Positions 49,975-58,882 of a stretch of 60,623 nt of DNA are shown here, one piece after another. The number at the start of each line of letters is the position of its first letter. The first letter of the stretch is position 1. Under the pieces are notes generated by a model. That model searched no databases and was not told the origin of the DNA. It was given only the letters and a program-made list of their open reading frames with translations. The stretch spans positions 1 to 60,623 of the forward strand of contig NZ_JBDJAW010000044.1 in the NCBI RefSeq assembly GCF_039649665.1, written 5' to 3'. This DNA comes from Microbispora sp. ZYX-F-249 (lineage in GTDB: Bacteria; Actinomycetota; Actinomycetes; Streptosporangiales; Streptosporangiaceae). Both the position numbers and the translations under genes were made by a program.

Positions 49975-50970
49975 TCAGGCGGAGCCCCGGACGACGAGTT
50001 CGGTCGGGAGGATCACGGGGTCCGCCGGGCCGCCCCGGAACAACCCCAGCAGCAGCCGGACCATCGCGGCGGCCTGCTCGATGATCGGGTGCCTGATCGT
50101 GGTCAGCGGGGGCTCGGTGTAGCGGGCCGCCTCGATGTCGTCGAACCCGACGACCGCCACGTCGTCCGGCACCCGGCGGCCCGCCTGACGCAGGGTCTGC
50201 AGCGCTCCGATGGCCATGAGGTCGTTGGCGACGAAGACGGCGTCCAGGTTCGGGTCGTCCTGCAGCAGATGACGCATCGCGACGGCGCCGGACTCCCGGG
50301 TGAAGTCGCCGACGGCGACGATCGACCGGCGGTCGGACTCGCGCAGCGCGTCACGGTAGCCCGTGAGCCGGTCCTGACCGCCGATCATGTCCTGCGGCCC
50401 GGCGATCGTGGCGATGCGCCGCCGCCCGCTGTCCAGCAGGTGGCGCACCGCCTTCACCGCGCCGCCCACGTTGTCGTTGTCCACGTACGGCAGGGGAACC
50501 GGCACCGCCGGCCTGCCGTACGAGACGGCGGGGACGCCCATCCGCGCGATGGCGGCGGGCAGCGGGTCGGCGCCGTGCATCGAGATCAGCATGACCCCGT
50601 CGACGTGGCCGCTGGCGATGTAGCGCTCGATCCTCGCGTGGCTCTGGGCCGAGCCGCCGAGCATCAGCACGACCTGCCGGTCGGCGGCCTCGAGCTCCAG
50701 GCTGGCCGAGCGGATGACGGTGGAGAACATCGGGTCCTCGGAGAAGACCCTGGTCGGCGGCTCCGACACGACCAGTGCGATCGAGTCGGTCCGCTGGGTG
50801 ACGAGGCTGCGCGCCGCCGAGTTGGGCACGTAGCCCAGCTCGTCCACGGCGCGCATCACGGCATCCCGGATCTGCGGCGTCACCGTCATCTGCCCGTTGA
50901 CGACCCGGGAGACGGTGGCGCGGGACACCCCTGCCCGCGCCGCGACCGCCTCCAGAGTGGGTCGTTTCAT
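49975..50970 (-). CDS. LacI-family regulator of the beta-glucan operon
   Basis: A 331-residue repressor with the LacI headpiece (TLEAVAARAGVSRATVSRVVNGQMTVTPQIRDAVMRAVDELGYVPN) and periplasmic-binding-like ligand domain (SIALVVSEP, HVDGVMLISMHG, VAVVGFDDIEAARYTEPPLTTI). It is the last gene of the same-strand run binding protein-permease-permease-GH1-LacI, like cebEFG-bglC-cebR. The GAGAGCGCTCTC-type palindromes upstream of the run match the CebR class of operator. The inducer is probably a beta-linked glucose disaccharide (inference). AAGGGGG precedes the ATG. Confidence 0.93.
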   Translation of the reverse strand: MKRPTLEAVAARAGVSRATVSRVVNGQMTVTPQIRDAVMRAVDELGYVPNSAARSLVTQRTDSIALVVSEPPTRVFSEDPMFSTVIRSASLELEAADRQVVLMLGGSAQSHARIERYIASGHVDGVMLISMHGADPLPAAIARMGVPAVSYGRPAVPVPLPYVDNDNVGGAVKAVRHLLDSGRRRIATIAGPQDMIGGQDRLTGYRDALRESDRRSIVAVGDFTRESGAVAMRHLLQDDPNLDAVFVANDLMAIGALQTLRQAGRRVPDDVAVVGFDDIEAARYTEPPLTTIRHPIIEQAAAMVRLLLGLFRGGPADPVILPTELVVRGSA

Positions 50971-51009
50971 TCATGCCCCCTTTGTGGTGCCTGACAGATC
51001 AAGCGTTCG

Positions 51010-52401
51010 TCAGGCACTCCCCAGCCCATTGCGTGCGATGACGTCTCGATACCACAGCGCGCTGTCCTTGGGAACGCGTCGCTGGGTCTCGAAGTCGATG
51101 TACACGATGCCGAACCTCTTGTGGTAGCCGTAGGCCCACTCGAAGTTGTCCAGGAGAGACCATACGAGATAACCCCTCAGGTCCGCTCCCGCGGCGATCG
51201 CGGCGTGCGCCGCCCGCAGGTGTCCGTCGAGGTAGCCGATCCGGTCCTCGTCGTGCACCCGGTCGCCGTCGGGCCGGTCGTCGAAGGCCGCGCCGTTCTC
51301 CGTGACGAGCAGCCCGACCTCGGGGTAGTCGCGCGACAGCCGTACGAGCAGGGTCTCCAGGCCGGACGGCTCGATGGGCCAGTCCATCGCGGTCGTCGGG
51401 CCGGTCGGCGGCTCGAACCGGACGCCCTCGGTGCCGGGGAAGGCGGGGTTGGCCGGCTCGCCCGGCCGGGCCGACACGAAGGACGGGTTGTAGTAGTTGA
51501 TGCCGAGCAGGTCGATCGGCTGGTGGATGACCGCCAGGTCGCCGTCGCCGATGTGGTCGAGACCGCCGTGGCGCGCGGCGATCTCCAGCACCTCCTCCGG
51601 GTAGCGCCCCCGCAGCGCGGGGTCGAGGAACTGCCGGTTCATCAGCGCGTCCACCCGGGCGGCCTCCTCCAGGCCGTCGTCCGTCTGGATGATCGGCGCG
51701 AGGTTGAGGGTGAGCGCGATCTCGGCGGCCCCGGCCGCGCGCAGGGACTGCGCCGCCAGCCCGTGGCCGAGCAGCAGGTGGTGGGCCGCGCGGAACGCGG
51801 CCGCCGGGTCGCGCCTGCCCGGAGCGTGGACGCCGGAGCAGTAGCCGAGGAAGGCGGCCACCCAGGGCTCGTTCAGCGTGGTCCACGTGCGGACGCGGTC
51901 GCCGAGCCGCTCGTGCACGACGGCGGCGTAGTCGGCGAAACGCTGAGCCGTGTCCCGTACGGCCCAGCCGCCGGCGTCCTCCAGCGCCTGCGGCAGGTCC
52001 CAGTGGTAGAGCGTCGGGTAGGGCGTGATGTCGTGGGCGAGCAACTCGTCCACCAACCGGTCGTAGAAGCCGAGGCCGGCGGCGTTGACCCGGCCCGCCC
52101 CGGTGGGCAGGATCCGGGGCCAGGCCACCGAGAACCGGTACGCCGCCAGGCCCAGACCGGCCATGAGCCGGACGTCGTCGGCGTACCGGTGGTAGTGGTC
52201 GCAGGCGACGTCGCCGGTGTGGCCGTCGGCCACGTTGCCCGGGACCTTCGAGAACGTGTCCCAGATCGAGGGGCCCCTGCCGTCCTCGGCGGCGGCGCCC
52301 TCGATTTGGTAGGACGCCGTGGCGGCGCCCCAGACGAAGCCGTCAGGGAAGACCAACTTGGACGATCCGGTCCCCCGAGTGGTGATGGTCTCCGCGGTCA
52401 A
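51010..52401 (-). CDS. GH1 beta-glucosidase
   Basis: A 463-residue cytoplasmic enzyme with the GH1 barrel: FPDGFVWGAATASYQIEGA, acid/base E178 in TTLNEPW, nucleophile E368 in LVTENGA, and the aglycone region NFEWAYGY. It splits imported beta-glucosides, here probably cellobiose or laminari-oligosaccharides. The TTG start at 52401 overlaps the permease stop (TTGA), with GAAGGG upstream, so it is translationally coupled to the importer. Confidence 0.95.
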   Translation of the reverse strand: MTAETITTRGTGSSKLVFPDGFVWGAATASYQIEGAAAEDGRGPSIWDTFSKVPGNVADGHTGDVACDHYHRYADDVRLMAGLGLAAYRFSVAWPRILPTGAGRVNAAGLGFYDRLVDELLAHDITPYPTLYHWDLPQALEDAGGWAVRDTAQRFADYAAVVHERLGDRVRTWTTLNEPWVAAFLGYCSGVHAPGRRDPAAAFRAAHHLLLGHGLAAQSLRAAGAAEIALTLNLAPIIQTDDGLEEAARVDALMNRQFLDPALRGRYPEEVLEIAARHGGLDHIGDGDLAVIHQPIDLLGINYYNPSFVSARPGEPANPAFPGTEGVRFEPPTGPTTAMDWPIEPSGLETLLVRLSRDYPEVGLLVTENGAAFDDRPDGDRVHDEDRIGYLDGHLRAAHAAIAAGADLRGYLVWSLLDNFEWAYGYHKRFGIVYIDFETQRRVPKDSALWYRDVIARNGLGSA

Positions 52402-53222
52402 CCCTTCACAGCTCCCTGCATGATTCCTCCGATGATCTGTTTGCCGAGCAGGACGAAGATGAGCACCAGCGGCAGCGTCGCCACCGCCGTGCCCGTGAGG
52501 CCGAGCGTGAAGTCCCGCACGTAGCCGCTGGCGAGCTGCGACAGCGCGACCTGCACGGTTGGATTGTCGGGGGTGAGGACGACCAATGGCCAGAAGTAAT
52601 CATTCCAGGCCGTCATGAACGTGAGCATTCCGAGCACCGCCGCCGCCGGCCGGGCGGCCGGGAGCACGACGTGCCAGAACAGCCGGGCCGTGCTGCACCC
52701 GTCGATCCGGCCGGCCTCCAGCAGCTCGGTGGGCAGCGCGCGGCTCAGGTACTGCGTCATGAAGAACACGCCGAACGCGTTGACCAGCGCAGGGACGATG
52801 ACGGCGTACATCGTGCCGGTCCACTCCAGCTTGATCATCAGCATGTAGAGCGGGATGATGCCGAGCTGCGTGGGGACCATCATCGTCACGACGGTCATCA
52901 GCAGGAGCGCGTTGCGCCCGCGGAAGCGCAGCTTGGCGAACGCGAAGCCGGCCAGCGTGGAGAAGAACATCACCGACACCGTGATCGTCCCCGCGACCAC
53001 GAACGAGTTGAGCAGCGCCAGCGCGAACGGCGCGGTGTCGAAGACCCGCTGCACGTTGGCGAAGAAGTTGCCGCCGGGCAGCAGCGGCGGCGGCACCTCG
53101 GCCAGCGCCGCGTTGTCGTGCGAGGCGACGATCACACTCCAGTAGACCGGGAACGCCGAGAAGAACGCCACCGCCACGAGGGTGAGATAGGTGAGCGGAT
53201 GCCCGCGTAGCGCCCTAAACAT
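52398..53222 (-). CDS. Sugar ABC importer permease, MalG type
   Basis: A 274-residue permease with six helices. The EAA loop EAGRIDGCSTARLFWHVVLPAARP and ending GKQIIGGIMQGAVKG are typical of the MalG/CebG family. It overlaps the MalF-type gene by 8 bp and the GH1 gene by 4 bp. No ATPase is encoded here, so a shared MsiK-type ATPase elsewhere would be needed, as in Streptomyces. Confidence 0.94.
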   Translation of the reverse strand: MFRALRGHPLTYLTLVAVAFFSAFPVYWSVIVASHDNAALAEVPPPLLPGGNFFANVQRVFDTAPFALALLNSFVVAGTITVSVMFFSTLAGFAFAKLRFRGRNALLLMTVVTMMVPTQLGIIPLYMLMIKLEWTGTMYAVIVPALVNAFGVFFMTQYLSRALPTELLEAGRIDGCSTARLFWHVVLPAARPAAAVLGMLTFMTAWNDYFWPLVVLTPDNPTVQVALSQLASGYVRDFTLGLTGTAVATLPLVLIFVLLGKQIIGGIMQGAVKG

Positions 53223-54237
53223 CGAGGCCTCCCCGCATGCGCCGGACGACGAGATAGTTGAATCCCACGACCACCACCACGAGGAGGAACATCATCCACG
53301 CCGCCGCCGAGGCGTAGCCGAACTCGAAGCTGCGGAAGCCCTTCTCGTACAGATAGAGGGCGAGGGTCTGGAACTGGCGGTCGGTGCCGCCGGTGGCCGC
53401 CGCGCCGTTGCTGACCTGCGCGCCGAACAGCAGCGGCTCGGCGATGATCTGCATCGACCCGATCGTGGTGACGATGACCGTGAAGATGACGGTCGGCCGG
53501 ATCATCGGGAGCGTGATGCCCCACAGCTGTTTGAAGCTGGACGCGCCGTCGAGGGTGGCCGCCTCGTAGATCTCCTTGGGCACGGCCTGCATGGCGGCGA
53601 GGTAGATCAGCGCGTTGTAGCCGGCCCACCGCCACATGATCATGACGGCGATGGCGACGTGCGAGCTGGCCACCCCCGCCTGCCAGTTGATCCGGCCGAA
53701 CCCGAGCCAGTCGAGCACCATGTTGATCAGGCCGAAGTCGCGCCCGAAGAGCTGGCTGAAGATGACCACCACGGCCACGACGCTGGTCACGTTGGGCAGC
53801 AGGAGCGTGATGCGGAACAGCGTCTGCGCCCGCAGCGGCCGGTTCAGCAGGTGCGCGAGGACGAGCGCGAGCAGCAGCTGCGGCACCGCCGACAGGACGC
53901 CGATCGACAGCGTGTTGAACGCCGCGTTCCAGAAGTAGCCGTCGGCGAACAGCGCGGTGTAGTTGTCCAGGCCGATGAACGGGTTGTCGCTGCTCAGCAG
54001 GTTCCAGTCGTGCAGCGACACCCAGGCCGTGTAGATGAGCGGGAAGATGCCGAAGGCGGCGAAGAGCAGGAAGAACGGCGCGACGTACGCGTACGGCGAG
54101 GCCTGCCGGTCCAGCCGGTGCAGCCGGGAGCGCCGGCCTGCCGCCGTCTTCGGGGGTGCGGGCGTGTGCGAGGCGGCCGGAGGGCCGCCGGGGGAGGGCG
54201 TCACGGTCCGCACGGACCCGCCCGGGGGTGTTGCCAT
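53215..54237 (-). CDS. Sugar ABC importer permease, MalF type
   Basis: A 340-residue permease. A 45-residue Pro/Thr-rich cytoplasmic leader is followed by six helices beginning SPYAYVAPFFLLFAAFGIFPLIYTAWVSL. The EAA loop is EAATLDGASSFKQLWGITLPMIRP. It partners the MalG-type protein. GAGGAGG precedes the ATG at 54237. A GC-rich hairpin separates it from the binding-protein gene. Confidence 0.94.
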   Translation of the reverse strand: MATPPGGSVRTVTPSPGGPPAASHTPAPPKTAAGRRSRLHRLDRQASPYAYVAPFFLLFAAFGIFPLIYTAWVSLHDWNLLSSDNPFIGLDNYTALFADGYFWNAAFNTLSIGVLSAVPQLLLALVLAHLLNRPLRAQTLFRITLLLPNVTSVVAVVVIFSQLFGRDFGLINMVLDWLGFGRINWQAGVASSHVAIAVMIMWRWAGYNALIYLAAMQAVPKEIYEAATLDGASSFKQLWGITLPMIRPTVIFTVIVTTIGSMQIIAEPLLFGAQVSNGAAATGGTDRQFQTLALYLYEKGFRSFEFGYASAAAWMMFLLVVVVVGFNYLVVRRMRGGLDV

Positions 54238-54274
54238 GGAAGATCCTCCTCGGGGAGGGCAGACACGACCGGAA

Positions 54275-54306
54275 CAGGGCCCCGGGCGGGTTCGCCGGGG
54301 GCCCTG
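54275..54306 (-). terminator. Intercistronic hairpin between binding protein and permeases
   Basis: CAGGGCCCCGGGCG pairs with CGCCGGGGGCCCTG in 13 of 14 positions around a 4-nt loop, 12 bp after the binding-protein stop. In sugar importer operons such structures reduce read-through and stabilise the upstream mRNA, giving more receptor than permease. Confidence 0.6.
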
Positions 54307-54317
54307 CCGGCGACGGA

Positions 54318-55619
54318 CTACTTGATCGCTTCCAGGTCCTTGAGGACCTGGGCCCACGCCTCGTCGGGCGACTGCTTGCCCTGCTCGACCCGGCCGATGC
54401 CGTTGCCGATGGCCGTGCGCACGTCGCCCTCGCGGGGGCCGAGGTGCTGCGGCTTGAGGTTCTTCGCGGCGTCGGAGTAGATCTTGCCGACGGGGGCGTC
54501 GTTGAAGAAGTCCTTCGTGAAGTTCTGGATGTCGGGCTGGTCGTACAGCGAGGGGATCGACGGGAAGTTGCCGATCGCCTTGAACACCGCGGCCTGGTTC
54601 TGCGCCGAGGTCAGGAACTCGATCAGCTCGGCGGCCTCCTTGGGGTGCTTGCTCTGCTTGGGCACCGTGAGGTGGGAGCCGCCGGAGTTGCCCGCGCCGC
54701 CGGGGACGGTGGCGATGTCCCACTTGCCGGCCGAGTCCTTGGCCTGGTCCTGGATGTAGGCGGTCATCCACGCGGGGCAGATCACGGTCGCGAACGAGCC
54801 CTTGGCGAAGCCGGTGTTCCACTCGGGCGTGAAGGCGCCGATCTTGGCGGACAGGCCGGCGTCGATCATCTGGATCGACAGGTCCCATGCCTTCTTCACG
54901 TCGGGGTTGGTGGCGACGACGATGTTGTCCTGCGCGTCGTACACGCCGACCGGGGCCTGGGCGATGATGGCGCGGAAGATCTCGCCGGGGCTGTCGAAGA
55001 ACTTGGCGTCCTTGGGCGCCTTGGCGGCGAACTTCCTGCCGGTCTCGATGTACTGCTCCCAGGTGGGCCACAGGGCCGACACCTCGTCGCGCTTGCCCGG
55101 CAGGCCGGCCTTCTCGAACAGGTCGGTCCGGTAGCACATGGCCAGGCCGCCGACGTCGGTGCCGAGGCCGAGGAGCGCGCCATTGGGGGCCAGGCCCTGC
55201 TGCCACTTCCAGTCGAGGTACTCGCCCTGGCGCTTGTCGAGGCCGTACTGCTTGAGGTCGGTGAACTTGTCGGGCTGGGAGGTGAACTGGCTGATGTAGC
55301 CCACCTCGATCGCCTCGACGTCCGCGGCGCCCGCCCCGGTGGCCAGGTGCGCGGCGAGGTTCGTGTGGTGGTCGGCGAACGCCGCCTGGCGCTCCTCGAT
55401 CTCGACGTTCGGGTGCGTCTTCTTGAACTCCTCGTACAGCGGCTTGAAGCCGAAGTCGCCGAAGAGGCCGACGCTGAGTTTGACCTTCTCGGTGGACTGG
55501 CCGCCGCCGGTCCCGGTGCCGGATCCGCCTCCGCCGCACGCCGTGAGCGTGAGCAGGGAGGCGGCGAGCATGGGGGCGACGAACCGGACGGCCCGGCGGC
55601 CCGGATGGGGAGTGCCCAT
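54318..55619 (-). CDS. Sugar ABC importer binding lipoprotein, SBP family 1
   Basis: A 433-residue receptor. It has a lipoprotein signal with lipobox LTAC (C28), a Gly/Ser linker, then two lobes with KLSVGLFGDFGFKPLYEEFKKTHPNVEIEER, PAWMTAYIQDQAKD and PKQSKHPKEAAELIEFL. It would capture oligosaccharides released by the divergent GH81 glucanase. AAGGAGG lies just before the ATG. It is the first gene of the five-gene run ending in LacI. Confidence 0.94.
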   Translation of the reverse strand: MGTPHPGRRAVRFVAPMLAASLLTLTACGGGGSGTGTGGGQSTEKVKLSVGLFGDFGFKPLYEEFKKTHPNVEIEERQAAFADHHTNLAAHLATGAGAADVEAIEVGYISQFTSQPDKFTDLKQYGLDKRQGEYLDWKWQQGLAPNGALLGLGTDVGGLAMCYRTDLFEKAGLPGKRDEVSALWPTWEQYIETGRKFAAKAPKDAKFFDSPGEIFRAIIAQAPVGVYDAQDNIVVATNPDVKKAWDLSIQMIDAGLSAKIGAFTPEWNTGFAKGSFATVICPAWMTAYIQDQAKDSAGKWDIATVPGGAGNSGGSHLTVPKQSKHPKEAAELIEFLTSAQNQAAVFKAIGNFPSIPSLYDQPDIQNFTKDFFNDAPVGKIYSDAAKNLKPQHLGPREGDVRTAIGNGIGRVEQGKQSPDEAWAQVLKDLEAIK

Positions 55620-55658
55620 GAACCCTCCTTGGGTCCCGCATATAAAATCGATCTTGAA

Positions 55659-55879
55659 GAGAGCGCTCTCGCATAAGAGTGGGAGTCGGCTGTGGGGCCG
55701 TCAAGGGATGGATCAGTAACGATTCCCGTTATCTCCGGATGGCAAAGCCGCTGGTGAGAGCGCTCCCACGGCTATTCGCGCAGCGTGCCGGGGTCCCGTC
55801 GCGGGCATGCGGGAGGCGCCGCGGGGCCGCGGATCGGCCGCCGGGTCGTCGGCCGAGCACGAGAAGAGAGCGTTCTCTT
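55659..55879. promoter_or_regulatory. Three LacI-type palindromic operators
   Basis: GAGAGCGCTCTC (55659-55670), GTGAGAGCGCTCCCAC (55754-55769) and AAGAGAGCGTTCTCTT (55864-55879) share the core GAGAGCG(C/T)TC. A fourth lies at 55943. They are close to the CebR-class operator. The first is 40 bp upstream of the binding-protein start. Confidence 0.75.
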
Positions 55880-55905
55880 GACCTTCGTGAAACTTTCTCT
55901 CCGCG

Positions 55906-55958
55906 TTGACAAGGGGTTGCATCCCGCTTAGCGTCAGCGGCGCTGAGAGCGCTTCCAG
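55906..55958 (+). promoter_or_regulatory. GH81 promoter with overlapping operator
   Basis: TTGACA (55906-55911) and TAGCGT (55929-55934) have the ideal 17-bp spacing. The fourth palindrome, CTGAGAGCGCTTCCAG (55943-55958), covers the expected transcription start, so LacI binding would block initiation. Confidence 0.7.
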
Positions 55959-56029
55959 CGTTGCTGCCGGATCACGGGCCGGCAGGAGTTCCGCCTTCCG
56001 CAGTCGTTGACCCCCAGCGGAGGTCGCAC

Positions 56030-58828
56030 ATGCCACTCCGTCCCGTCAGGACCCTCGGCCTCGCCGTCCTGACCGCCCTCACTCTGTCCCTGCCCGCTCT
56101 GCCCGCCGGCGCCGCCACGGTTCCCGTCGGCGCCGGCGGCTACACCACCGACCTGCCCGCCGGAGCCAGTGGGCCCGCCAACTCCAACGGCGCTCCGGTC
56201 ACGCCCAAGGTCACCTCGAACGTCACCCGCAAGGTGCCCACCAACGACTGGTGGTCGTCGCTCGCCTTCCAGCGGTACGCGGGGAACCCCTACTCCGAGA
56301 ACATGTACGGCCACCCGCTGACCTTCCACGCGGTGGCCGGCGGGCTCGAGGTCGGCTACCCGACCACGCCGTTGATCAGCTCGGACGGCCGGCAGTACGA
56401 GTTCCCGCACGCCCGCGACCTCACGCTCGGCGTGTCCGGCCTGAACTCGCCCGACACCAAGGTGGACGACTGGTCCGACTGGACCGTCACGCCGTACTGG
56501 TCCGACGGCGCGCGGTCGCTGAAGGCGACCATCGGGCACGGCCTGCCGTACGTCTACGCGACGCCGACCGGCGGCGACGCCCGGGTCGCGTTCGTGGCCA
56601 CGCCCACGGTCTGGGCCGACCGGGGCAACGTCCTCGGCGTCACCGTGAACGGCCACCACTACGGGATCTTCGGGCCGTCCGGCACCGACTGGAGCCTCAG
56701 CGGCACGGTCGCGACCGACGCGCTCGGCGGGAAGAACTACTTCTCGGTCGCCGCGCTGCCCGACGCGTCCGCCCCGGCGCTCGACCTGTTCGCGAAGTAC
56801 GCCTTCAGCTTCGTCACCGGCACGAGGGTGACCTGGTCGTACGACGAGGCGTCGGCCCGGCTCACCACCACCTACACCGCGACCACCTCGGCCAAGGAGG
56901 GCACGCAGACCGGCACGCTGCTGGCGCTCTACCGCCACCAGTGGCTGGCCACGAGCAGCCCGCTGACGTCGTACACCTACGTCTCGCCGCGCGGCACGAT
57001 GAAGCTGCGCGAGGGCACGTCGTTCAGCACCGTGCAGACGTTCCACGGCGTGCTGCCGTCGCTGCCCGACCTCGGCGCGTACGACAGGACCAGGCTCGGA
57101 AGCTACGTCAGGCAGGAGGCGAACGCGGCCGACCCGTGGAAGGGCGCGACCGACACCTACTGGACCGGCAAGGCCCTCGGCCGGCTGGCCCAGCTCGTGC
57201 CGATCGCCGACCAGCTCGGCGACACCGCGTCCCGCGACAAGCTGCTCGGCCTGCTGAAGGGTGAGCTGGAGAGCTGGTTCACGGCCGGGGGAGCCGAGCA
57301 GTTCCGCTACGACGCCACGTGGGGCGTGCTCACCGGCTACCCGGCCTCGTACGGCAGCGACACCGAGGTCAACGACCACCACTTCCACTACGGCTACTAC
57401 CTGATGGCCGCCGCGACCGTGGCGAGGTACGACTCGTCCTGGGCGGCGAGCTGGGCGCCGATGGCCACGCTCCTGGCCGCCGACGCGAACAACGGGGACA
57501 GGTCGGAGACCCGGTTCCCGTTCCTGCGCAACTTCGACCCGTACGCCGGCAACGGCTGGGCGTCGGGGCACCAGGGGTTCGCGGCGGGCAACAACGAGGA
57601 GTCGTCGTCGGAGGCGATGAACTTCGCGACCGGGGCGATACTCCTCGGCGCGGCGACGGGTGACACCGCCCTGCGCGACCTCGGCGTCTACCTCTACACG
57701 ACCCAGTCGTCGGCGATCGCGCAGTACTGGTTCGACAAGGACGACGCGGTCTTCCCGGCCGGGTTCGGGCACGACACGGCCGGCATGGTCTGGGGCTCCG
57801 GCGCGGCGTACTCGACCTGGTGGACGGCCAACCCCGAGGAGATCCACGGGATCAACATGCTGCCGGTCACCGGCGGGTCGCTCTACCACGGGCTTTACCA
57901 GGCCGACGTGAGGCAGAACCTGTCCGAGATGGAGGCGAACAACGGCGGCCCGGCCGTCGAGTGGAGGGACGTCGTCTGGCAGTTCCGGGCGCTCGCCGAC
58001 CCGGCCGCGGCGAAGAGCGCGTGGGACGCCGGATACCCGGCGCTGACGCCCGAGTCCGGTGAGTCGCTGGCGCACACCTACCACTGGATCTACAACCTGG
58101 CCAGGATGGGCACGGTCGACCCCGGGGTGACGGCCGACAGCCCGACCGCCGCCGTCTTCGTGAGCGGGTCCATTCGGACGTACGTCGCGCACAACTTCGG
58201 CACGTCGGCCAGGGCGGTGAGGTTCTCCGACGGCACCGCCCTGACCGTGCCGGCCCGGTCCACGGCGACCAGCGCGGGCGGGTCCACCTCGCCGTCCCCC
58301 TCGCCGTCTCCGTCCCCCTCGCCCTCGCCGTCTCCGTCACCCTCGCCGTCTCCGTCACCCTCGCCGTCCCCGTCGCCTTCCCCTTCGGGATCCCCGTCGC
58401 CCGCTCCGGGCGGGGTGGACGCCCGCTCGACCATCCAGGCCGAGGCGTACCAGGCGCAGAGCGGCACGCAGACGGAGACGACGCAGGACGTCGGCGGCGG
58501 GCAGAACGTCGGCTACATCGGCAACGGCGACTGGCTGCGCTACGACGACGTCGACTTCGGGCCGACGGCGGCGCGGCAGTTCAGGGCCAGGGTCGCCTCC
58601 GGCGCGGCGGGCGGCGTGAGCGGGCTCGTACAGGTGCGGCTCGACAGCCCGGCGGCGACCCCGATCGGCGACTTCGCCGTCGGCGACACCGGCGGCTGGC
58701 AGAGCTGGACGACGATTCCCGCGAACATCACGGGCGTCACCGGCCGCCACACCGTCTACCTCACCTTCAGCAGCGGCCAGCCGGCCGACTTCGTCAACCT
58801 CAACTGGTTCACGTTCGCCACATCCTGA
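56030..58828 (+). CDS. Secreted GH81 endo-beta-1,3-glucanase with CBM6
   Basis: A 932-residue exoenzyme that cuts laminarin, curdlan or fungal wall glucan. The signal peptide ends near residue 31 (LPALPAGAA). The GH81 catalytic module covers about residues 60-735, with acid D449 in NDHHFHYGYY and the base cluster E523, E524, E528 in NNEESSSEAMN. A (Ser-Pro)n linker spans about 751-793. The C-terminal CBM6 runs from about 799 (IQAEAYQAQSG, VGYIGNGDWLRYDDVDFG, HTVYLTFSSGQPADFVNLNWF). GGAGG precedes the ATG. It is divergent from the importer operon and shares its operators. Confidence 0.96.
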   Translation: MPLRPVRTLGLAVLTALTLSLPALPAGAATVPVGAGGYTTDLPAGASGPANSNGAPVTPKVTSNVTRKVPTNDWWSSLAFQRYAGNPYSENMYGHPLTFHAVAGGLEVGYPTTPLISSDGRQYEFPHARDLTLGVSGLNSPDTKVDDWSDWTVTPYWSDGARSLKATIGHGLPYVYATPTGGDARVAFVATPTVWADRGNVLGVTVNGHHYGIFGPSGTDWSLSGTVATDALGGKNYFSVAALPDASAPALDLFAKYAFSFVTGTRVTWSYDEASARLTTTYTATTSAKEGTQTGTLLALYRHQWLATSSPLTSYTYVSPRGTMKLREGTSFSTVQTFHGVLPSLPDLGAYDRTRLGSYVRQEANAADPWKGATDTYWTGKALGRLAQLVPIADQLGDTASRDKLLGLLKGELESWFTAGGAEQFRYDATWGVLTGYPASYGSDTEVNDHHFHYGYYLMAAATVARYDSSWAASWAPMATLLAADANNGDRSETRFPFLRNFDPYAGNGWASGHQGFAAGNNEESSSEAMNFATGAILLGAATGDTALRDLGVYLYTTQSSAIAQYWFDKDDAVFPAGFGHDTAGMVWGSGAAYSTWWTANPEEIHGINMLPVTGGSLYHGLYQADVRQNLSEMEANNGGPAVEWRDVVWQFRALADPAAAKSAWDAGYPALTPESGESLAHTYHWIYNLARMGTVDPGVTADSPTAAVFVSGSIRTYVAHNFGTSARAVRFSDGTALTVPARSTATSAGGSTSPSPSPSPSPSPSPSPSPSPSPSPSPSPSPSPSGSPSPAPGGVDARSTIQAEAYQAQSGTQTETTQDVGGGQNVGYIGNGDWLRYDDVDFGPTAARQFRARVASGAAGGVSGLVQVRLDSPAATPIGDFAVGDTGGWQSWTTIPANITGVTGRHTVYLTFSSGQPADFVNLNWFTFATS

Positions 58829-58841
58829 CGGACGACGACCG

Positions 58842-58875
58842 CGCCGGGGTGGCACGCAGGCGTGCCACCCCGGCG
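58842..58875. terminator. Very strong bidirectional terminator
   Basis: A perfect 15-bp stem, CGCCGGGGTGGCACG with CGTGCCACCCCGGCG, has a CAGG tetraloop. It lies between the convergent ends of the GH81 and AraC genes. Confidence 0.9.
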
Positions 58876-58882
58876 ACGGCTC

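Noticed and set aside
58283..58410. Tandem DNA repeat as a regulatory or recombination element
   Set aside because: It encodes the ordinary Ser-Pro linker between the GH81 module and the CBM6.
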